NCBI RefSeq assembly: GCF_001270065.2
Contig: NZ_LFYT02000007.1
Coordinates: 1-64,000 of the forward strand
Source: Limnohabitans planktonicus II-D5
Lineage (GTDB): Bacteria > Pseudomonadota > Gammaproteobacteria > Burkholderiales > Burkholderiaceae_C
Direction: 5' to 3'
Length of the DNA: 64,000 nucleotides
A model generated the notes under the pieces. That model saw only the letters and a program-made list of their open reading frames with translations. It was not told the origin of the DNA and did not search any database. Positions within the stretch are counted from its first letter, which is position 1. Every line of letters starts with the position of its first letter. Of this stretch, positions 45,801 to 59,139 are shown one piece after another. A program made the position numbers and the translations under genes.

Positions 45801-48800
45801 TTGCCCGGTGTGCCGGTGCCGCTCAAAGTGGGCGTGGTGTCGGTGGTGCTGCCGTCGCCTTTGGTGCCGCTGTCGGTGGATGGGTCGAGCTTGGCCGCAG
45901 GCGCTGCTGGGGCCACGGCTGCCGCTTCGATGGTGATGGGCAGTGTGGTGGGTGGGCTGACGTTGCCAGACGGGTCGGTGGCGGTGATGGCCAGCGGTGT
46001 GGTGCCTGTGGGCAGCGGTGTGGTGGGCGTGATGGCCCAGCTGCCGTCGGGCGCGACCATGGCGCTGCCAATGACGTTGCCTTGTGGGTCTTTGATGGTG
46101 ATGACGTTGCCGGGGGTGCCCGAGCCGCTCAGGGTGGGCGTGGTGTCGGTGGTGCTGTTGTCGCCGGGGGTGCCGCTGTCGCTGGTGGGGTCGAGCTTGG
46201 CGGCCGGGGCCACGGGGGCCACGGTGTCGACGACGACGGTGATGACCAGCGGGTTGGTGCTGGTGTTGCCGGCCGGGTCGGTGGCGGTGACGCTCATGGC
46301 GTTGATGCCTTCGGGCAGCGCGGTGGTGGGCGTGGCCGCCCAGGTGCCGTCGGCCGCGACGGTGGTGGTGGCAATGACGTTGCCTTGGGCGTCTTTGATG
46401 GTGATGACGTCACCGGGCTCGCCTTTGCCACTGAGGGTGGGGGTGTTGTCGCTGGTGGTGTTGTCGCCTTTGGTGCCGGTGTCGCTGGTGGGGTCGAGCA
46501 CGGCGATCAGGCCCACGGGGGCTGTGGTGTCGATGGTGACGGGCAGCGTGGTGGAGGGGCTGACGTTGCCAGACGGGTCGGTGGCGGTGATGCCCAGGTT
46601 GTTGAGGCCTTCGGAAAGCGGCGTGGTGGGGGTGATGGCCCAAGAGCCGTCGGGTGCAACCACGGCGGTGCCGATGACCGCGCCTTGTGGGTTTTTGAGG
46701 GTGATGGTGTCACCCGGTGTGGCACCCGCGCCGCTGATGGTGGGCGTGGTGTCGGTGGTGGTGCTGTCGAGCTTTTTGCCGCTGTCGCTGGTGGGGTCGA
46801 GCACGGCGGCGGGTGCGGCCGGTGCGTTGGGGTCGATGACCACGGTGACGGTGAGCGGGCTGGTGATGGTGTTGCCTGCCGGGTCGGTGGCGGTGGCGCT
46901 CAGGGCATTGGAGCCACTGGCCAGCGGTGTGGTGGGTGTGACGGACCAGCTGCCGTTGGCAGCGACCACGGCGGTGCCGATGACCACGCCGTTGGCGTCT
47001 TTGATGGTGATGGTGTCGCCCGGTGTGCCACTGCCCGACAGGGTGGGCGTGGTGTCGTTGGTGGTGTTGTCACCTTTGGTGCCGCTGTCGCTTAAGGGGT
47101 CGAGCGCGGCAGTCAGTGCGCCTGCGCCGGTGTTGGCGGGCGGCGTGGTGTCGATGGTGACGGGCAGCGGCGTGGGGGCGCTGGTGTTGCCTGCGGGGTC
47201 GGTGGCGGTGACGCTGAGCGCGTTGGTGCCTTCGGGCAGGGGTGTGGTGGGGGTGATGGCCCAGGTGCCGTCGGGTGCCACGGTGGCGGTGCCGATGACG
47301 TTGCCTTGCACGTCTTTGATGGTGATGGTGTCACCGGGCGTGGCGCCGCCGCCGCTCAATGTGGGCGTGGTGTCGCTGGTGGTGCTGTCGCCTTTTTTGC
47401 CGCTGTCGCTGATGGGGTCGAGCACGGCCGCAGGGGCTGCGGGCGGTGTGGTGTCCACGGTGACGGGCAGCGGGCCGAAGGGGCCGACGTTGCCTGCCGG
47501 GTCGGTGGCGTTGATTTGCAGGGCGTTGGCGCCTTCTTTGAGCGGTGTGGTCGGCGTGATGGACCAATGGCCTGAGGCATCGACGATGGCGGTGCCGATG
47601 ACTTGTCCGGTGGCGTCTTTGATGGTGATGAGGTCACCAAAGGTGCCGGTGCCCGAGAGCACGGGGGTGGTGTCGTTGGTGGTGGCATCACCCAGTTTGC
47701 CGCTGTCGCTGATGGGGTCGAGTGCGCCGGTGGGTGCGGGCGGGGCGACGCTGTCCACGGTGACGGGCGAGGTGGTGGCCGGGCTGGTGACGCCGCCTAC
47801 GGTGGCGGTGACGCTGAGCTGGCTTTGGCCTTCGGGCAGCGGGTTGGTGGGGGTGGCGGACCAGGTGCCGTCGGGTGCGACGGTGGCGCTGGCCACGACT
47901 TGGCCGTTGCTGTCTTTGATGGCAATCAGGGCGCCGGGGGTGCCGGTGCCGGAGAAGGTGGGCGTGTTGTCGGTGGTGATGCCGTCGCCGGGGGTGCCGG
48001 TGTCGGTGACCGCGTTGAGGCTGACCACGGGGATGGTGTTGTTGACGTTGAGCGTAGCGGGGTCGGTGGCGACGTTGCCTGCGGCGTCGGTCAGGGTGGC
48101 GACCACAGGGTAGGTTTGGCCGCTGGTGAAGGCGCCCAGGGTGCCGCTGGCGGGGGTGGCGGCGTTGGGTCCGGTGACGGGCAAGTTCCAGTTGCCCAGT
48201 GCGTCGGGGGTGACGTTGTAGGTGGCGCCGTTGACGGTGACGGTGAGCACGTCGCCTGCGGTGTAGCTGGCGGGCACGGTGCCGCTGAGCACCACGCCGT
48301 CAGGGTTGGCGTTTTGGTCGTTGGCGGTCACGCCGGTGGGCACGCTGGTGTCCACGGTGATGGGCAGCGGGGTGGGTGCGCTGGTCTGGCCGGTGGGGTT
48401 GGTTTCCGTGACGCTGAGGTTGTTCAGGCCTTCGGGCAGCGCTGTGGTGGGCGTGATGGCCCATTGGCCGTTGGCCGCGACCACGGCGGTGCCGATGGTG
48501 TTGCCTTGTGGGTCTTTGATGGTGATGGTGTCACCGGGCGTGCCGGTGCCGCTGAGCACGGGGGTGCTGTCGTTGGTGGTGCTGTCACCTTTGGTGCCGG
48601 TGTCGCTGACGGGGTCGAGCACGGCGCCGGGCGCTGCGGGGGCAGGCGGTGTGGTGTCGATGACCAGCGGCAGCGATGTGGGCGCGCTGGTGTTGCCAGC
48701 AGGGTCGGTGGCAGTGATGGCCAGGTTGTTGATGCCGTCGGGCAGCGCTGTGGTGGGCGTGGCGGCCCAGGTGCCGTTGGGCTGGACCACGGCGGTGGCA

Positions 48801-51800
48801 ATGACGTTGCCTTGCGGGTCTTTGATGGTGATGGTGTCGCCAGGCGTGCCGCTGCCACTGATGGTGGGGGTGTTGTCGTTGGTGGTGTTGTCACCCAATT
48901 TGCCGCTGTCGCTGATGGGCGCGAGGATGGCCGCTGGGGCCACGGGGCCTGCGGTGTCCACCACCACGGTGACGAGCAGCGGGTTGGTGGTGGTGTTGCC
49001 AGCCGGGTCGGTGGCGCTGACGCTTAAGGGGTTGCTGCCGGTGGGCAGCGGTGTGGTGGGGGTGATGGACCAGTTGCCCGATGCGTCGACCACGGCGGTG
49101 CCGATGACGGTGCCGGTGGCGTCTTTGATGGCGATGACATCACCGGGGTTGCCTTTGCCGCTCAGGGTGGGCGTGCTGTCGCTGGTGGTGTTGTCGCCCT
49201 TGGTGCCGGTGTCGCTGGTGGGGTCGAGCGCGGCCGTGAGGGCACCTGCACCGCCTGCACCGCCTGCACCACCGCCTGCGCCTGTGCCGGTGGCGGGCGG
49301 CGTGGTGTCGATGGTGATGGGCAGTGTGGCCGGGGCGCTGGTGTTGCCAGCGGGGTCGGTGGCGGTGGCCGTGAGGTTGTTCAGGCCTTCGGGCAGCGGT
49401 GTGGTGGGTGTGATGGCCCAGGTGCCGTCGGGTGCGACCACGGCGGTGCCGAGCACGGTGCCGTCGGGTGCTTTGAGGGTGATGGTGTCGCCGGGCGTGC
49501 CGGTGCCGTCGATGGTGGGGGTGTTGTCGTTGGTGGTTTTGTCACCCTTGGTGCCGCTGTCGCTGCCGGGGGCCAGGTTGGCACCGGGGGCGGCTGGGGC
49601 CAGGGTGTCGATGACCAGGGGCAGCGTAGCCGGTGGGCTGACGTTGCCTGCGGGGTCGGTGGCGGTGACGGCCAGGGCGATGGGGCCTTCGGGCAGCGGT
49701 GTGGTGGGCGTGGCGGCCCAGGTGCCGTCGGGTTGCACGGTGGCGGTGGCAATCACGTTGCCCTGTGGGTCTTTGAGGGTGATGGTGTCACCCGGTGTGC
49801 CGGTGCCGGTGATGGTGGGGGTGTTGTCGTTGGTGGTGCCGTCGCCTTTGACGCCGCTGTCGCTTGGGGCAGACAGAACAGCTGCCGGGGCGGCAGGGCC
49901 TGCGGTGTCGATGGCGATGACGAGCACCAGCGGTGCGCTGGCGGTGGTGTTGCCTGCCGGGTCGGTGGCGGTGACGACCAGCGGGACGCTGCCGGTGGGC
50001 AGCGGTGTGGTGGGCGTGATGGCCCAGGTGCCGTTGGCCAGCACAGTGGCGGTGCCGATCAGGTTGCCAGCGGCGTCTTTGATGGTGACGGTGTCGCCAG
50101 GCGTGCCGGTGCCGCTGAGCGTGGGCGTGGTGTCGTTGGTGGTTTTGTCACCCAATTTGCCGCTGTCGCTGGTGGGGTCGAGCACGGCAGTCAGGCCGCC
50201 TGCGCCGGTGGTAGCCGGTGCCGTGGTGTCGATGATGACGGGCAGCGGCGCGGGGGCGCTGGTGTTGCCTGCCGGGTCGGTGGCGGTGATGGTCAGCGCA
50301 TTGGGGCCTTCGGCCAGCGGTGTGGTGGGGGTGATGGCCCAAGTGCCGTTGGCAGCGACCACGGCGGTGCCGAGCACGGTGCCGTCTGGCGCTTTGAGGG
50401 TGATGGTGTCACCCGGTGTGCCCTGCCCGCTCAGGGTGGGCGTGGTGTCGTTGGTGGTTTTGTCGAGCTTGGTGCCGCTGTCGCTGGTGGGGTCGAGCAG
50501 GCCGGTGGGCGCTGCGGGCGGTGTGGTGTCGATGGTGACGGGCAGCGGTGTGGGGGCGCTGGTGTTGCCTGCCGGGTCGGTGGCGGTGACGGTCAGGGGG
50601 ATGGTGCCGTCTGGCAGCGCTGTGGTGGGCGTGATGGCCCAGGTGCCGTCGGGTGCCACGGTGGTGGTGCCGATGACGTTGCCCTGAGGGTCTTTGATGG
50701 TGATGACATCACCGGGCGTGGCACCGCCACCACTCAAGGTGGGCGTGTTGTCGTTGGTGGTGCTGTCGAGCTTTTTGCCGCTGTCGCTGGTGGGGTCGAG
50801 CACGGCCGCAGGCGCTGCGGGGGCCGTGGTGTCCACCGTGACGGGCAGCGGTGTGGCGGGGCTGGTTTGGCCTGCGGGGTTGGCTTCGGTGACGCTGAGG
50901 TTGTTGAGGCCTTCAGTCAGCGGTGTGGTGGGGGTGATGGCCCAGTTGCCGTTGGCGTCGACCACGGCGGTGCCGATGGTGTTGCCTTGGGGGTCTTTGA
51001 TGGCGATGGTGTTGCCGGGGGTGCCGGTGCCAGACAGCACGGGGGTGTTGTCGTTGGTGGTGTTGTCGTAGAGCTTGCCGCTGTCGCTGACCATGTCGAG
51101 CGCTGCTTCTGGGGCGGCGGGTGCAGCACCCGCACCGGCTTCGATGGTGACGGGCAGGGGCGTGGCGGGGCTGACGAAGCCTTCGGGGTCGGTTTGGGTG
51201 ATGCTGAGGTTGTTCAGGCCCAGGGGCAGTGGGTTGACCGGGGTGGCGGTCCAGGTGCCGTTGGGGGCGACCACGGCGGTGGCGATGACGTTGCCTTCGG
51301 GGTCTTTGATGGTGATGGTGTCACCGGGGGTGCCGCTGCCGCTCAGGGTGGGGGTGCTGTCGGTGGTTTTGCCGTCGCCCACGGTGCCGCTGTCGCTGAT
51401 GAGGGCGATGGCGGCGGTGGGTGCTGCGGGCAGCGCGTGGATGGTGGCGGCGGGCTGGATCAGGCCGTCGGTGCCGGTGAAGGTGATCTCTTGGCCTGCG
51501 GCGGGTATTTGCGCCGTGGTGAGCGGCACGGTGAAGGTGCCGGTGGCGTCGGCCACGGCAGTGGTGGTGCCGCCGCCAGGCAGTTTGACGGTGACGGTGC
51601 TGCCCGGCAGGGCCTGGCCGGTGAGCACGGCGCCGGTGGGGGTGATGGTTTGTTCAACGATGGTGATGTCACCGAGCAGCCAGCGGTTGAACGGGGTGTC
51701 GATGGTGAAGGTGTTTTCTGGGTTGGTGCCGTCGGTGACGCCTTTGAGGGCTTCGAGGGCTTCGATGCGGCCAGCATCCACCATGGCGGCTCCGGCAGCG

Positions 51801-54800
51801 CTCAGGGTGCCGTTGGCTTGCACATGGCCTTGCAGGGCGTCGAGGCTGGCGTCGATGTTGCCGTTGATGGCGTCCATGCCCGAGAGTTTGGCCAGCACGA
51901 GGCCGTATTTTTCTCCGGCAGTGAGGACGACCATGCCGTCGGCGTCGTAGCGGTCGGTGGCGGTGAAGTCGTTGCTGTTGGTGGTGGTGGGTTGACCAAT
52001 GATGTTCACACCGGCCATGCCCAGTGCCGAGGCGACGTTGGCGTTGGCGGTGGCGATGGCGGTGGTGCTGACGGGCGTGGTGGCGCTGTCGCTCACGCCT
52101 GCGGTGCGCACGGCCAGTTCGGTGACGGGGGTGATGTAGATGGTCAACACCGAGTTGAGGGCGTCGGGCACCTGGAAGTTGGGCTGGCCGAATTCGGCCA
52201 CGCCCATGGCGCGCAAGGTGGTGTCAAACGATTTGCCTGCGGCGCTGACTTCGTCGATGTAGTTGACGGAGGTGCCGTTGGCGTCGACGACCTTGACGAG
52301 GATGGCACCCCGGTAGTCTTGTTTGTTCTCGACATCGAGACGCCAGGTGCCGTCGGATGCGAGCGTGGTTTGGCCCAGCAGGGTGCCGGTGTTGTCGTAG
52401 ACAAAGACGGTGGCACCGCCGGTGGCGTTGGTGCTGACGAGGTTGTCGGGCTGGCCGGGCTTGAACACGAGTTGCGAGACGAGGCCGGGGTCGGTGAGGA
52501 TGAGGCCGCCGTCGTTTTGAGCGCCGGGTGGGGGTGCGCTGCCGTTGCCGGTGACGTCGGTTTCTGTGGTGCCACCGGTGCTGGTGCCGGGGATGGAGCC
52601 GGTGCCTGTGCCTGTGCTGGTCGTACCTGTGCCGGTGCCGCTGGTGATGGTGGGGTTGCCGGTCAGGCCAGGGTCGGCAAGCATGATGTCGCCGTCATTG
52701 CTGACGCCGGGTGGCAGTGCGCTGCCGCTGCCGGTGACGTCGGCTTCTGTGGTGGTGCCGGTGCTGGTGCCGGGGATGGCGCCGGAGCCGGTGCCTGTGC
52801 TGGTTGTGCCGGTGCTGGTGCCCGGGCCGCTGGTGACGGTGGGGTTGCCGGTGAGGCCGGGGTCGGTGAGCATGAGGCCGCCGTCATTGCTGACGCCCGG
52901 TGGCAGTGCGCTGCCGTTGCCGGTGACGTCGGCTTCTGTGGTGGTGGTGACGATGGGCGCTGTGGTGCCGGTGCTGGTGGCTGTGGCGTCAGCGCTGGTG
53001 ACAGGCCCGGCATAGACGCCGCCTTGGATGATGAGTTTGCCGACCTGCGTCTGGATGGTGATGGGCAGCGCGGTGGGGGCGCTGGTGTTGCCGGACGAGT
53101 CGGTGGCGGTCACAGCCAGGTTGTTCAGGCCGGTGGGCAGGGGCGTGGTGGGTGTGGCCGTCCAGGTGCCGTCGGGTTGCACGGTGGCCGTGGCAATGAC
53201 GTTGCCTTGGGGGTCTTTGACCGAGATGGTGTCACCCGGTGTGCCGGTGCCCGACAAGGTGGGCGTGGTGTCGGTGGTGGCTTTGTCGCCTTTGGTGCCG
53301 CTGTCGCTGATGGGGTCGAGGATGGCGCCGGGCGCTGCGGGCGCGATGGGGTCGATGACGATGGCCAGGGGCAGGACGTTGCTGGCCGTGATTTGGCCGG
53401 CCGGGTTGGTAGCCACCACGGTGAGCGGGTTGGTGCCTGCGGGCAGCGGCGTGGTGGGCGTGGCCGCCCAGGTGCCGTCGGGTTGCACGGTGGCGGTGGC
53501 AATGACTTGGCCTGCGGCGTTGGTGATGCTGACGGTGTCGCCAGGGGTGCCGGTGCCGGTCAGGGTGGGGGTGGTGTCGTTGGTGGTGTTGTCACCTTTG
53601 GTGCCGCTGTCGCTGGGGCCTGACAGTGCGGCTGTGAGCGCACCAGCGGCCGGGGCCACGATGGTGATGGGCAGCGGTGTGGGGGCGCTGGTGATGCCGC
53701 TGGGGCTGGTTTGCACCACGCTGAGGTTTTGCAGGCCCAGGGGCAGTGCGGTGGTGGGGGTGGTTGACCAGGTGCCGTCTGGGGCAACGGTGGCTGTGGC
53801 AATCACGTTGCCTTGGGGGTCTTTGATGGCGATGGTGTCGCCGGGCACGCCGGTGCCGCTCAAGGTGGGCGTGGTGTCGGTGGTGGTGTTGTCACCCACG
53901 GTGCCGGTGTCGCTGGTCAGGTCGAGCTTGGCACCGGGGGCGGCGACGGTTTCGGCCTGGATGGTGATGGGCAGTGCGGTGGGGGCGCTGGTGTTGCCGG
54001 CGGGGTTGGTTTCGGTGACGCTGAGGTTATTCAGGCCCAGGGGCAGCGGGTTGGTCGGGGTGGCTTGCCAGGTGCCGTTGGGTTGAACCACGGCGGTGGC
54101 AATGACGTTGCCTTGGGGGTCTTTGACGGTGATGGTGTTGCCGGGTGTGCCGGTGCCGCTCAGGGTGGGCGTGGTGTCGGTGGTGGCTTTGTCGCCTTGG
54201 GTGCCGCTGTCGCTGATGGGGTCGAGGATGGCACCGGGCGCTGCAGGGGGCGGCGCGACAGGGGTGGCGCTGATGCTGAAGCTGGCGATGTTGTTGGTGT
54301 CGGCACCGTCTTTGTTGAGGTTGCCTGAGGCGTCGCTGAATTTGTCGCTGGTCACGAACAGCATGGCGCTTTGGGCACCGGCGGTGGGCGTGAAGGTGGC
54401 GGTGTAGACGAGCGGGTTGGTGGGGCTTTGGGCAAAGCCGGTCAGGGTGCCACCCATGACGGTGATGTCAGCGGCGGTGAAGTCGCTGGTGGCGTCAGAC
54501 AGGGTGAAGGTGACGGTGGCGGTGTCGCTGGTGGACATCAGCGATTTGTTGGCGCTGACGATGACGGTGGGGCCTGCGCTGTCGATGGTGACGGGCAGCG
54601 GCGCGGCGGGGCTGGTGTTGCCGGCCGGGTCGGTGGCGGTCATGGTGAGGGCGTTGAGGCCTTCGGGCAGCGGTGTGCTGGGTGTGGCGGCCCAGGTGCC
54701 GTTGGGGGCGACCACGGCGGTGGCAATGACGTTGCCTGCTGCGTCTTTGATGGTGATGGTGTCGCCAGGCGTGCCGGTGCCGCTGAGCGTGGGGGTGGTG

Positions 54801-57800
54801 TCGTTGGTGGTTTTGTCACCCTTGGTGCCGGTGTCGCTGGTGGGGTCGAGTGTGCCTGCGGGGGCGGCGGGGGCCAGGCTGTCGATGGTGATGGGCAGCG
54901 TGGTGGGGGGGCTGGTGTTGCCGGCCGGGTCGGTGGTGGTGACGGCCAGGTTGTTCAGGCCCTGTGGCAGGGGCGTGGTGGGTGTGGCCGTCCAGGTGCC
55001 GTCGGGGCCGACGGTGGTGGTGGCAATGACGTTGCCCTGGGGGTCTTTGACGGTGATGACGTTGCCGGGGGTGCCGGAGCCGCTCAGGGTGGGGGTGGTG
55101 TCAATGGTGATGTTGTCGGTCAGCAGGCCGCTGTTGCTGCTGGGCGCGAGGATGGCCGCTGGCGCTACGGGCGCGACGGTGTCGACCACGATGGTGATGG
55201 GCAGCTGGGCGGTGGTGCTGGTGCCTGTGGGGCTGGTGGCGACCACGTTCAGGCTGTTCATGCCTTGGGGCAGCGCTGTGGTGGGGGTGGCCGTCCAGGT
55301 GCCGTTGGGCTGCACGGTGGCGGTGGCGATGGTGTTGCCCGCGGCGTCTTTGATGGCGATGGTGTCGCCGGGCGTGCCGGTGCCGCTGAGCGTGGGGGTG
55401 GTGTCGTTGGTGGTTTTGTCACCCTGGGTGCCGCTGTCGCTGGTGGCGTCGAGTGTGGCAGTCAGGGGGGTGAGTACGGCACCAGAGCTGATGCTGTAGG
55501 ACAGGGCGTTGTTGGTGTCGGCACCGTCGAGGTTGATGTTGCCTGCGGCGTCGCTGAATTTGTTGCTGGTGACCAGCACGGCAGCGCTGCTGGCACCGGC
55601 TGTGGGGGTGAAGGTGGCGGTGTAGACGAGCGGGTTGGTGGGGCTTTGCGTCAGGCCGCTGAGGCTGCCGCCGACGACGGTGATGTCTGCGGTGGTGAAG
55701 TCTGAGCTGGCTTCACTCAGGGTGAAGGTGACGGTGGCGGTTTGGCCGGTGGTGAGCGCTGTGGCAGGGGTGCTGAGCGCAATGGTGGGCGCGCCGCTGT
55801 CGATGACGATGGGCAGCTGGGCGGTGCTGGTGGCACCGGTGGGGCTGGTGGAGACGACGCTCAGGTTGTTGAGGCCTTGGGGCAGTGGGTTGGCCGGGGT
55901 GGCGGTCCAGGTGCCGTTGGGCTGGACGGTGGCGGTGGCGATGACGTTGCCAGCGGGGTCTTTGATGGCGATGGTGTCACCGGGCGTGCCAGAGCCGCTG
56001 ATGGTGGGGGTGGTGTCGTTGGTGACGTTGTCGGTGGTCAACCCGCTGTTGCTGATGGGGTTGAGGATGGCGCCCAGGGGCGATGGGGCCACGCTGTCGA
56101 TGGTGATGGGCAGCGGTGTGGCGGGGCTGGACTGGCCAGCGGGGTTGGTTTCAACGGCGCTGAGGTTGTTGAGGCCTTGGGGCAGTGGGTTGACCGGGGT
56201 GGCGGTCCAGGTGCCGTTGGGCTGGACGATGGCGGTGGCAATGACGTTGCCAGCGGGGTCTTTGATGGCGATGGTGTTGCCAGGCGTGCCGGTGCCGCTG
56301 ATGGTGGGCGTGGTGTCGTTGGTGAGTTGGTCACCTTTGGTGCCGCTGTCGCTGGTGGGGTCAAGGATGGCGGCGGGGGCGGCGGGCGCGGTGGGGGCGG
56401 CCGTTGCGTTGATGCTGAAGCTGGCGAGGTTGTTGAGTTCGGCACCGTCTTGATTGAGGTTGCCGGAGGCATCGGCAAATTTGTCGTTGCCCACGAAGAC
56501 CATGGCGCTGCGTGCACCGGCGGCGGGGGTGAAGGTGGCGGTGTAGACGAGCGGGTTGGTGGGGCTTTGGGTGAAGCCGCTCAGGGTGCCGCCGATGGCG
56601 GTGATGTCGGCCAACGTGAAGTCGCTGCTGGCGTCACTCAGGGTGAAGGTGATGGTGGTGGCTTCACCGGCGGCCAGCACGCCTTTGGGGGCGCTGATGG
56701 CGATGGTGGGTGCGCCGCTGTCGATGGTGATGGGCAGCGCTGTGGCGGGGCTGGCGGGGCCCGTGGGGCCGGTTTCGATGACGCTCAGGTTGTTCAGGCC
56801 CTGGGGCAGCGGGGTGCTGGGGGTGGCTTGCCAAGTGCCGTTGGCCGCAACAAGGGCGGTGGCGATGGTGTTGCCAGCGGGGTCTTTGATGGCGATCGTG
56901 TTGCCGGGGGTGCCGGTGCCAGACAGGGTGGGCGTGGTGTCGTTGGTGGCGTTGTCACCTTTTGTGCCGCTGTCGCTGATGCCATTGAGGGTGGCACCGG
57001 GGGCTGCGGGAGCAACCGGTGTGGGTGGCACGACCGCGCTTTGGATGGTGAGCGGTAATGCGGTGGGGGTGCTGGCCATGCCCGCCGGGCTGGTTTCGAT
57101 GACGCTGAGGTTGTTCAGGCCCACGGGCAGTGGGTTGACGGGCGTGGTCATCCAGGTGCCGTTGGCCGCCACCACGGCGGTGGCGATGGTGTTGCCTGCC
57201 GCGTCTTTGATGGCGATGGTGTTGCCGGGCGTGCCGGTGCCGCTGAGCGTGGGGGTGTTGTCGGTGGTGGTGTTGTCCCCTGGGGTGCCGCTGTCGCTGG
57301 TGGCGTTCAGGATGACGCCGGGGGCTGCGGGGGTTGCGGGGGCCACGGCAGCTTCGTTGATGCTGAAGCTGGCGAGGTTGTTTGGGTCGCCGCCGTCTTG
57401 GTTGAGGTTGCCTGAGGCGTCGGTGAATTTGTCGCTGGCCACGAACAGCAAGGCGCTCTTGGCGGTGGGTGCGGGGGTGAAGGTGGCGGTGTAGACCTTG
57501 CCGCTCCCCACGAAGTTGCTGAGCGTGCCGCCCAGCAGGGTGATGTCGGCCAGGCTGAAGTCGGTGCTGTCTTCGCTGAGCGAAAAGGTGACGGTGGTGA
57601 CTTCACCGACAGCGAGTGAATTTTTGGCGGCGCTGATGGCGATGGTGGGGGGAGTGGCGTCGACAGCGGGGGCAGTGACGGGGGGGAGGTTGGTTTTGAG
57701 GCTGACGGCGTTGTTGATGTCGGTGCCGTCTTTGTTGTTGTTGCCTGAGGCGTCGGTGAAGCGGTTGCTGTCGACCTTGACGCTGGCGGTGCTGGCACCG

Positions 57801-59011
57801 GCGGTGGGCGTGAAGGTGGCGGTGTAGCCGGTGCCGGAGCCCTGGAAGTTACTCAAGGTGCCGCCGGTGACGCTGATGTCGCTCAGGGAGAAGTTGCTGC
57901 TGGCTTCAGACAGGGTGAAGGTGATGGTGGCGGTTTGGCCTGCCAGCAGGTCGACTTTGTCGGCGCTGACGATGATGGTGGGGGGCGTGACGTCGAGACT
58001 GATCGTGAAGTTGGCGGTGTTGTTGGCGTCTGCGCCGTCGGCGTTCTGGTTGCCCGAGGCGTCGGTGAATTTGTTGCTGTCCACGGTGACGCTTCCGCTG
58101 ATCGCACCGCCTGTGGGGGCCTCCAAGCCGCCCAAGACGGTCACGTCAAAGGCCGTGAAGGTGGCGGTGTAGACCAGGGGGTTGGTGGCGCTTTGGGCAA
58201 AACCGCTGAGCGTGCCGCCGGAGACGGTGACGTCAGCGGCGGTGAAATCGGTGGCCAGTTCGCTCAGGGTGAAGGTGATGAGGGCGGTCTGCCCTCCAGC
58301 CAAGGTGGCTTTGTCTGCGGTGACCGCAATCGTGGGCGGGGTGGTGTCGATCTTGCACTGGATGGCGATCGAGGCCATGTTGTTGAGCTCCATGCCGTCT
58401 TGGTTGAAGTTGCCTGCGGCGTCGGTGAAGCTTTCGCTGGCAATGAAGAGGGCCGCGCTCAGGGCGTTGGGGTTGGGCGTGAAGATGGCGGTGTAGACGA
58501 GCGGGTTGGTGGCGCTTTGGGCCCAGCCGCTCAGGGTGCCGCCGATGACGGTGACGTCGCTTTGCGTGAAGTTGCTGCTGGCTTCTGACAGGGTGAAGGT
58601 GATGAGGTCGGTTTCACCAGTGAATATGCTCGTTTTGGTGTTGCTGATCATCACCGAGGGGGCGGTGGTGTCTGCGGGGGCGTCGGTGTTGACCAGCAGG
58701 CCCACGCTGAAGGAGACGGCGTTGTTAGCGTCGGCACCGTCTTTGTTCAAGGTGCCTGCGACGTTGCTGAAGACGTCGTTGCCGACCATGACGAAGGCAC
58801 TCGACACGTTGGCGCTGGGCGTGAAAGTGGCGGAGTAGCTGGTGCCCGAGCCGGTGAAGTTGGACAGCGTGCCACCAATGGTTGTCACGTCAGCGGCGCT
58901 GAAGTTGGTGCTGGCCTGGGACAGGGTGAACGACAGGGTAGCGGTCTCGCCCATGACCAGGTTGTTTTTGCTGGCGTTGATGGCGATGACGGGGTTGGTG
59001 CTGTCGTTCAT
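31655..59011 (-). CDS. Giant type I secreted adhesin, about 9118 residues, Ig-like and FG-GAP/RTX modules
   Basis: A single unbroken frame of 27.4 kb encodes a surface or released adhesin near 0.9 MDa, without a Sec signal. Approximate order: five or more Big_12-type Ig domains (1-555), Ig-like repeats of about 95 residues (SDSGTKGD...[14 protein letters not shown]...) with three more Big_12 domains (555-1990), and a Thr/Ser/Gly linker with a three-fold repeat (1990-2190). A unique region (2190-2530) precedes more Ig-like repeats (2530-4470). A block with an RTX-less C-terminal-like module follows (4470-5090), then three Ig-like repeats (5090-5394). Four super-modules end the protein (5394-9118), each with seven DxNGDG-type FG-GAP blades, four RTX nonapeptides and a C-terminal-type domain. 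About 32 Ig-like repeats were counted by eye. The ATG at 59011 has AGGA nine bases upstream; a TTG at 59062 would add 17 residues. The final module ([14 protein letters not shown]) is the probable secretion signal. Confidence 0.9.
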   Translation of the reverse strand: MNDSTNPVIAINASKNNLVMGETATLSFTLSQASTNFSAADVTTIGGTLSNFTGSGTSYSATFTPSANVSSAFVMVGNDVFSNVAGTLNKDGADANNAVSFSVGLLVNTDAPADTTAPSVMISNTKTSIFTGETDLITFTLSEASSNFTQSDVTVIGGTLSGWAQSATNPLVYTAIFTPNPNALSAALFIASESFTDAAGNFNQDGMELNNMASIAIQCKIDTTPPTIAVTADKATLAGGQTALITFTLSELATDFTAADVTVSGGTLSGFAQSATNPLVYTATFTAFDVTVLGGLEAPTGGAISGSVTVDSNKFTDASGNQNADGADANNTANFTISLDVTPPTIIVSADKVDLLAGQTATITFTLSEASSNFSLSDISVTGGTLSNFQGSGTGYTATFTPTAGASTASVKVDSNRFTDASGNNNKDGTDINNAVSLKTNLPPVTAPAVDATPPTIAISAAKNSLAVGEVTTVTFSLSEDSTDFSLADITLLGGTLSNFVGSGKVYTATFTPAPTAKSALLFVASDKFTDASGNLNQDGGDPNNLASFSINEAAVAPATPAAPGVILNATSDSGTPGDNTTTDNTPTLSGTGTPGNTIAIKDAAGNTIATAVVAANGTWMTTPVNPLPVGLNNLSVIETSPAGMASTPTALPLTIQSAVVPPTPVAPAAPGATLNGISDSGTKGDNATNDTTPTLSGTGTPGNTIAIKDPAGNTIATALVAANGTWQATPSTPLPQGLNNLSVIETGPTGPASPATALPITIDSGAPTIAISAPKGVLAAGEATTITFTLSDASSDFTLADITAIGGTLSGFTQSPTNPLVYTATFTPAAGARSAMVFVGNDKFADASGNLNQDGAELNNLASFSINATAAPTAPAAPAAILDPTSDSGTKGDQLTNDTTPTISGTGTPGNTIAIKDPAGNVIATAIVQPNGTWTATPVNPLPQGLNNLSAVETNPAGQSSPATPLPITIDSVAPSPLGAILNPISNSGLTTDNVTNDTTPTISGSGTPGDTIAIKDPAGNVIATATVQPNGTWTATPANPLPQGLNNLSVVSTSPTGATSTAQLPIVIDSGAPTIALSTPATALTTGQTATVTFTLSEASSDFTTADITVVGGSLSGLTQSPTNPLVYTATFTPTAGASSAAVLVTSNKFSDAAGNINLDGADTNNALSYSISSGAVLTPLTATLDATSDSGTQGDKTTNDTTPTLSGTGTPGDTIAIKDAAGNTIATATVQPNGTWTATPTTALPQGMNSLNVVATSPTGTSTTAQLPITIVVDTVAPVAPAAILAPSSNSGLLTDNITIDTTPTLSGSGTPGNVITVKDPQGNVIATTTVGPDGTWTATPTTPLPQGLNNLAVTTTDPAGNTSPPTTLPITIDSLAPAAPAGTLDPTSDTGTKGDKTTNDTTPTLSGTGTPGDTITIKDAAGNVIATAVVAPNGTWAATPSTPLPEGLNALTMTATDPAGNTSPAAPLPVTIDSAGPTVIVSANKSLMSTSDTATVTFTLSDATSDFTAADITVMGGTLTGFAQSPTNPLVYTATFTPTAGAQSAMLFVTSDKFSDASGNLNKDGADTNNIASFSISATPVAPPPAAPGAILDPISDSGTQGDKATTDTTPTLSGTGTPGNTITVKDPQGNVIATAVVQPNGTWQATPTNPLPLGLNNLSVTETNPAGNTSAPTALPITIQAETVAAPGAKLDLTSDTGTVGDNTTTDTTPTLSGTGVPGDTIAIKDPQGNVIATATVAPDGTWSTTPTTALPLGLQNLSVVQTSPSGITSAPTPLPITIVAPAAGALTAALSGPSDSGTKGDNTTNDTTPTLTGTGTPGDTVSITNAAGQVIATATVQPDGTWAATPTTPLPAGTNPLTVVATNPAGQITASNVLPLAIVIDPIAPAAPGAILDPISDSGTKGDKATTDTTPTLSGTGTPGDTISVKDPQGNVIATATVQPDGTWTATPTTPLPTGLNNLAVTATDSSGNTSAPTALPITIQTQVGKLIIQGGVYAGPVTSADATATSTGTTAPIVTTTTEADVTGNGSALPPGVSNDGGLMLTDPGLTGNPTVTSGPGTSTGTTSTGTGSGAIPGTSTGTTTEADVTGSGSALPPGVSNDGDIMLADPGLTGNPTITSGTGTGTTSTGTGTGSIPGTSTGGTTETDVTGNGSAPPPGAQNDGGLILTDPGLVSQLVFKPGQPDNLVSTNATGGATVFVYDNTGTLLGQTTLASDGTWRLDVENKQDYRGAILVKVVDANGTSVNYIDEVSAAGKSFDTTLRAMGVAEFGQPNFQVPDALNSVLTIYITPVTELAVRTAGVSDSATTPVSTTAIATANANVASALGMAGVNIIGQPTTTNSNDFTATDRYDADGMVVLTAGEKYGLVLAKLSGMDAINGNIDASLDALQGHVQANGTLSAAGAAMVDAGRIEALEALKGVTDGTNPENTFTIDTPFNRWLLGDITIVEQTITPTGAVLTGQALPGSTVTVKLPGGGTTTAVADATGTFTVPLTTAQIPAAGQEITFTGTDGLIQPAATIHALPAAPTAAIALISDSGTVGDGKTTDSTPTLSGSGTPGDTITIKDPEGNVIATAVVAPNGTWTATPVNPLPLGLNNLSITQTDPEGFVSPATPLPVTIEAGAGAAPAAPEAALDMVSDSGKLYDNTTNDNTPVLSGTGTPGNTIAIKDPQGNTIGTAVVDANGNWAITPTTPLTEGLNNLSVTEANPAGQTSPATPLPVTVDTTAPAAPAAVLDPTSDSGKKLDSTTNDNTPTLSGGGATPGDVITIKDPQGNVIGTTTVAPDGTWAITPTTALPDGTIPLTVTATDPAGNTSAPTPLPVTIDTTPPAAPTGLLDPTSDSGTKLDKTTNDTTPTLSGQGTPGDTITLKAPDGTVLGTAVVAANGTWAITPTTPLAEGPNALTITATDPAGNTSAPAPLPVIIDTTAPATTGAGGLTAVLDPTSDSGKLGDKTTNDTTPTLSGTGTPGDTVTIKDAAGNLIGTATVLANGTWAITPTTPLPTGSVPLVVTATDPAGNTTASAPLVLVIAIDTAGPAAPAAVLSAPSDSGVKGDGTTNDNTPTITGTGTPGDTITLKDPQGNVIATATVQPDGTWAATPTTPLPEGPIALAVTATDPAGNVSPPATLPLVIDTLAPAAPGANLAPGSDSGTKGDKTTNDNTPTIDGTGTPGDTITLKAPDGTVLGTAVVAPDGTWAITPTTPLPEGLNNLTATATDPAGNTSAPATLPITIDTTPPATGTGAGGGAGGAGGAGALTAALDPTSDTGTKGDNTTSDSTPTLSGKGNPGDVIAIKDATGTVIGTAVVDASGNWSITPTTPLPTGSNPLSVSATDPAGNTTTNPLLVTVVVDTAGPVAPAAILAPISDSGKLGDNTTNDNTPTISGSGTPGDTITIKDPQGNVIATAVVQPNGTWAATPTTALPDGINNLAITATDPAGNTSAPTSLPLVIDTTPPAPAAPGAVLDPVSDTGTKGDSTTNDSTPVLSGTGTPGDTITIKDPQGNTIGTAVVAANGQWAITPTTALPEGLNNLSVTETNPTGQTSAPTPLPITVDTSVPTGVTANDQNANPDGVVLSGTVPASYTAGDVLTVTVNGATYNVTPDALGNWNLPVTGPNAATPASGTLGAFTSGQTYPVVATLTDAAGNVATDPATLNVNNTIPVVSLNAVTDTGTPGDGITTDNTPTFSGTGTPGALIAIKDSNGQVVASATVAPDGTWSATPTNPLPEGQSQLSVTATVGGVTSPATTSPVTVDSVAPPAPTGALDPISDSGKLGDATTNDTTPVLSGTGTFGDLITIKDATGQVIGTAIVDASGHWSITPTTPLKEGANALQINATDPAGNVGPFGPLPVTVDTTPPAAPAAVLDPISDSGKKGDSTTSDTTPTLSGGGATPGDTITIKDVQGNVIGTATVAPDGTWAITPTTPLPEGTNALSVTATDPAGNTSAPTPLPVTIDTTPPANTGAGALTAALDPLSDSGTKGDNTTNDTTPTLSGSGTPGDTITIKDANGVVIGTAVVAANGSWSVTPTTPLASGSNALSATATDPAGNTITSPLTVTVVIDPNAPAAPAAVLDPTSDSGKKLDSTTTDTTPTISGAGATPGDTITLKNPQGAVIGTAVVAPDGSWAITPTTPLSEGLNNLGITATDPSGNVSPSTTLPVTIDTTAPVGLIAVLDPTSDTGTKGDNTTSDNTPTLSGKGEPGDVITIKDAQGNVIATTTVAADGTWAATPTTALPEGINAMSVTATDPAGNTSTNPLVITVVVDTVAPVAPAAKLDPTSDSGTPGDNSTTDTTPTLSGSGTPGNVITIKDPQGNVIGSAMVAPDGSWAITPTTPLPTGTTPLAITATDPSGNVSPPTTLPITIEAAAVAPAAPAAKLDPSTDSGTKGDGSTTDTTPTLSGTGTPGNTIKITDPQGNVIGSATVAPDGSWAITPTTPLPTGANALSVTETSPSGLTSPATALPVTIEPNTATFSSMTKDSSLTAANADWTTNDASAGRLLSGHIAQPLGTGDTVQVFADGKLIGNAVVNGTEWAITDTNGYNANWTYTAKVVNSTNQAGPVVSQLVTLDTTEAAPVITGVLDSAQVSVGATGVNAANTGATKNALSSVSGTGTAGSTIQLYDNVYNNMVGTAVVGADGKWTVSSLTGTSNSSDSFVAIQLDSLGNQSVSSNMWTVKTLVNGIVNGDFSAGNSAITSEAAYSTVLDYSIAFYSIQTKTTTPAASPLTKSPVSTYAHGTWYDETVAATSPTAAAALSLFDGQYFLASMDGKGTAAAPFKIWQQSVNVVQGQTYDFTFDYMTQYIKVVSDSGNRTAMDVVINGETIMTTKAGSAGVIHISYTAPITGSIPLTFQSYSAWNGSDVAFDDMVFAPVAPAVSLTAGGAFGGATPNPDTLTFTGGVLDTMDGADTISAGTNLQTLLAAGGNMLDGGAKVDTLKLAAGTTLDLVALTHNQTVKTIQEIEVFQLQGTSKVTLDANNVLSLGGTELTGYSFTATTQTAIGNIAATGSTSSKGKVQFVVNGTLTDTVDMTGLAVDGVTGTAGVQGNTGLTGQWDYKGQVVLGGKTYKIYDHSTTQGQLLIELPINTIVAGPDAPKGVLDPATDSGTKGDSSTTDNTPTISGAGGNPGDTITIKDPQGNVIGTATVAPDGSWSVTPTTPLPTGTTPLAITATDGNGQTSAPSTLPITIEAPAGAPAAPAAKLDPATDSGTKGDSSTTDTTPTISGAGGTPGDTITIKDPQGNIIGTATVAPDGSWAVTPTTPLPTGTTPLAITATDGNGQTSAPSTLPITIEGAAVEVAPAAPGAKLDPATDSGTKGDGSTTDNTPTLSGTGTPGNTIKITDPQGNVIGSATVAPDGSWAITPTTPLPTGANALSVTETSPSGLTSPATALPVTIENVPVPTAPTISNVPWAATGEGNTSSLKGIPEAFYDKHNPTFSTITGNASDLTLYLSEVSNTADAGTIVRVQLPTAAASASVPAVAGDSLALKWGDQIIQVGTLTAADITAKYVDVTVPLSVLETQAFGIVPVLAQIVSAATGSTSNAAPLNVKWAYDLPTMDLTSLENGFAINGRAASEQLASNGYQQGSVNVGDVNGDGYDDMGFTNQAGNTHYVVYGKPGLSTVELSTLEVAGNSNGFILTGNGTGSHNTLAGDFNGDGLNDILVRYAGYSDYVVLGNTRSMGLVSPINTMPASAGFKITHANMLGASSVVGDVNGDGFDDVLINIADDNSYGTGVAYGNFLLYGSTNMSNITLPTGVTGSSSLGFYIGSSGQKMGGSDATQVGDFNGDGYSDFMLTGMNTSGNPATNYVVFGGSNLSAFNVNALSAAGNGKGYAISAMTATGVESYSALGQATGDVNGDGLDDIIFNDGSKISYVMFGKTGDAPVTLSAIQAGSGGFVIVGHTTASNTMDVDVVGDFNGDGLADMVVGHPNMTMNDKTTGGAYLVYGRTSGTSVTMTDLAASEGFRIDGGTVSVQMGMSVSAAGDVNGDGFADLIVNARNDSPDATRGSGGVSRVIYGGVDRLETMTFQTANGDAIGTSAANTLTGTTGNNQIVAGDGNDTLVGAGGADVLYGGRGDDTLVINADNVAMLARNSGNDTQAIARVDGGNGTDTLQLDSAVLDMSTIRPSAIQSIERFNLTGTGTVLKLSALEVVGLSEKNNPFNTTTGWTASATGGPAKWGAVNTGAQVVVDGTTTSDLYLAGSWTNVGTVQNNGKTYKVLEDSTKAMAQVLVEASVRLFMPPQILASANELAGGLNASEANSSGGTPVAVNLADTGAVAGNTIQLNWGGQIVSYTLTAADIAAGTANVPVPTATLTAVTAMGTTGNVPASVTLLDGTTTVSAGEQQTIPVNFITATAPTISATAWAATGAGNSSSLTGIPEANYALPTTTVPTTAPAGVAVDSALYNSEVLGTGTVVRVQLPMTGTVPPKAGDTVLLDWGTAEPISYTLLAADITAKFVDFTVPEATIRSQGYGMANVTAQIVTASGAESALASVDVNFAFDLPLAIPGSPTAPGYGYVLNGGGAAGTTGAVNNQYNAVGGTVVSVGDLNRDGLDDVLVADSINFKTYVVYGQTGNTKVELSTLDAGSNTQGFAISSPGYVGRLYYNSASTDFNGDGLNDVMLTMAKSATNPDGSGNRVFVVYGRTDGSVVDVSKIEGGTAVSQGLMVIDANSGAGMGNNNYTYAGSTDVRPRFGGAGLPSNIGLFDAGDVNGDGINDFIVGESWANTDTTNGRAFVMFGTTGTNTPNVVLPHMSSNPASMSNGFFINGDGPQTMGSVGGGGDVNGDGLADLVVAGTFGKVGGSAYVVFGKANGSTLSVSGLTAAAGTNGFKITDAVQGLETLGVDQTPKIQMLGDVNGDGLDDVSVTQYDRAVVVFGKADGSSVSVSAIAAGTSSEGFVVKGSSALDGYMGFLSNVGDVNGDGLDDLAVNSSQGRSYLVFGQTGNTAVDLTIPDLNKFVPIANQINPKGTVQSAMGQAMITAAGDVNGDGFADLLVGVPKSDPSGANTVTEGRSYVVFGGFSEVSSLVVQASNGDVIGTTAADTLTGTSGNNQLISGDGNDTLVGGGGADVLYGGKGDDVFVLNADNVAMLARNAGNAAQAVARIDGGNGIDTIRLDKASLDLTAIRTAAIDDIDRFDLNGNSNKLKMNKLDVIGLASENNNFNTTTGWVASATGGATNWGAINSYAQVVVDGDSTNTLSLGNSWSNIGTVENSGKVYKVLQSATGRAQVIVYNDVQVQMAPSVLSTANELAGSLNLAEANSNGGTPVAISLADTGAVAGNTLQLNWGGQTISYTLTAADIAAGTANVPVPTATLTTVTAIGSAANVDVGVTLLDGSTAVSASDVVPVPVNFITGSAPTINSLTWAATGAGNTSALTGIPEAYYDKHATPFASITASTGVSPDNKLYYSEASDPADSGTIMRVQLPTAGTAGATSPALAGDKLTMTWGDQTLAEYTITAADITAKYVDVVVPFATIDSQAFGNVVVGVTLTSAVSGNSVQAPSLTVDWSYDLAMTTTASGFNINGRAASDQSGLSAQGAGVINVGDVNGDGYDDFSLSDNLQTMYVVYGRPGLANVELSSLQAVGNSNGYIINGMQVSYVTTSGDVNGDGLNDIAINYANPATPSYVYFGKTSSMGSVHLSNFKATDGLSFSGQKFIQSINVIGDMNGDGYDDVMLKEGGGNGYGTSNTYVIYGGSTNGNIDLPTISTGSWSGGFIINTPTGSDVGIASKIPPLQGDFNGDGYGDVAVSMRSAATNGVNVYFGGPALSGMTTTALSAAGSGLGFSITGLTNINSFTTGNAGDINGDGLDDLIINEGNDSGSSTRTFVAFGKTSDAPINVSSLIAGSGGFFINSIFRISDVDVVGDFNGDGLADMLISSNVSTVNSLTTGSAFLVYGRTGTTAMHLSALAASEGFRINGYSDLGGTGQSVTAGGDINGDGFADLVITSPKSDPINPARADAGVTRVVFGGPSMINNMVIQASNGDFIGTTTAETLTGTAGNNQIMAGDGNDTLVGAGGADVLYGGRGDDTIVINASNITALGTNTGNTAQAIARIDGGNGVDTIEFNGVLDLKAISNDAIQSIERFNMTGTGAKLTMGVMDVLTLSEKNNPFNTTTGWTASATGGPANWGAVNTGAQVVVDGTTSSDLYLRGNWQNMGKVENGGKVYRVLEDLSLAMAQVLVADTVKLYISPTIMTSANELAGVLNVPEANSDSSTPVRVTLADTGAVVGNTIELNWGGQKFTVVLTAADVAANYVDVTVPLAALTTVTPMGTKANVNGIVTLLDGTTAVSQSDGQPIAVDFTLPSTPIISAQQWTPTATASSISGVPEAQFSMGYSAWPTTVGSPAVDNSLYYTEVVNTANPGTIVRVQLATVSRAAPMPTQAGDTLVVRYGDQVINVGTLSATNITNQYVDVMVSQAMVESQPFGSVTVTAEVTSAVSGNTSLTAPLTLNWKYDLPLSDLTAMSQGFLINGSTSGAQIGLSNGNVGVINVGDVNGDGYADMMILDLVSQRYVVYGGNRNTALNLSDLTAPGNTNGFLVAPGSGAETTRAGDINGDGMNDIMVSGGTTSYVVYGATSSPGKITPATLVASLGFKITSSNELSAPSVLGDVNGDGYEDLLFNDVVSFKNFLVYGGSNLAPTGTVALASLPGITITPNSGNHSGFRNSTMNGDFNGDGYNDFVVATYPTQGFAVTPSYVYFGGSAMTNITNATLTGAGTSQGFVIGSLYSSANSGDINGDGFDDMILNGSETTAYVMFGKSNMSSVNVTQLAAGSGGFVINGAGPNTTGNPDSKLWDADVIGDFNGDGLADMVVSNNVMAINGVNVGGAYVVYGRTATTAINLPEMAASEGFRIDGFSATAGKQLGRSVASAEDLNGDGLTDIVIATYQGENVGTLTNAGVVRVIYGGVDKLDSMTFQTANGDALGTTGADTLTGTTGNNQLVAGDGNDTLIGGGGADVLYGARGDDTLVLNADNLAQLGTTGTSQNIMRVDGGTGIDTLKLDGAGLVLDLTALAPNVVQNIEKVDVSGSGDNTLKLNLFDVLQHANTSNAFNASNTTSGLAAKVTKNQLMIDGDTGDKVVLSDLTNWTADATNVVANGTTYVAYNHNTSAAQLLIDQQLAVSQV

Positions 59012-59139
59012 GACTGTGCTTCCTGCTGTTGTTGTGTTGCTTGCGGTGTTGGCCGCTGCCAAACATCGCCCGTGAGCGTGAGGGGCTGTGTTGTTAATAC
59101 GCCTAATTCAAGCGTGAAGTTGTTGCTGCTGATCGTCAT
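59008..59139 (-). CDS. Possible 43-residue leader ORF coupled to the giant adhesin
   Basis: An ATG at 59139 opens [20 protein letters not shown]... and ends QQQQEAQS with a TGA that overlaps the adhesin ATG as ATGA. The overlap suggests translational coupling; the frame is open further upstream to 59277. No family is recognised, and the Shine-Dalgarno (GGGTACGG) is weak, so this may be chance. Confidence 0.3.
   Translation of the reverse strand: MTISSNNFTLELGVLTTQPLTLTGDVWQRPTPQATQQQQEAQS

Noticed and set aside
44816-57058. Several plus-strand frames of 350-1300 codons opposite the giant adhesin (for example 49733-53623)
   Set aside because: They are antisense of Ig-like repeats, with Gly/Val/Ala/Asp-rich low-complexity products; the minus-strand frame is unbroken and has recognisable domains.
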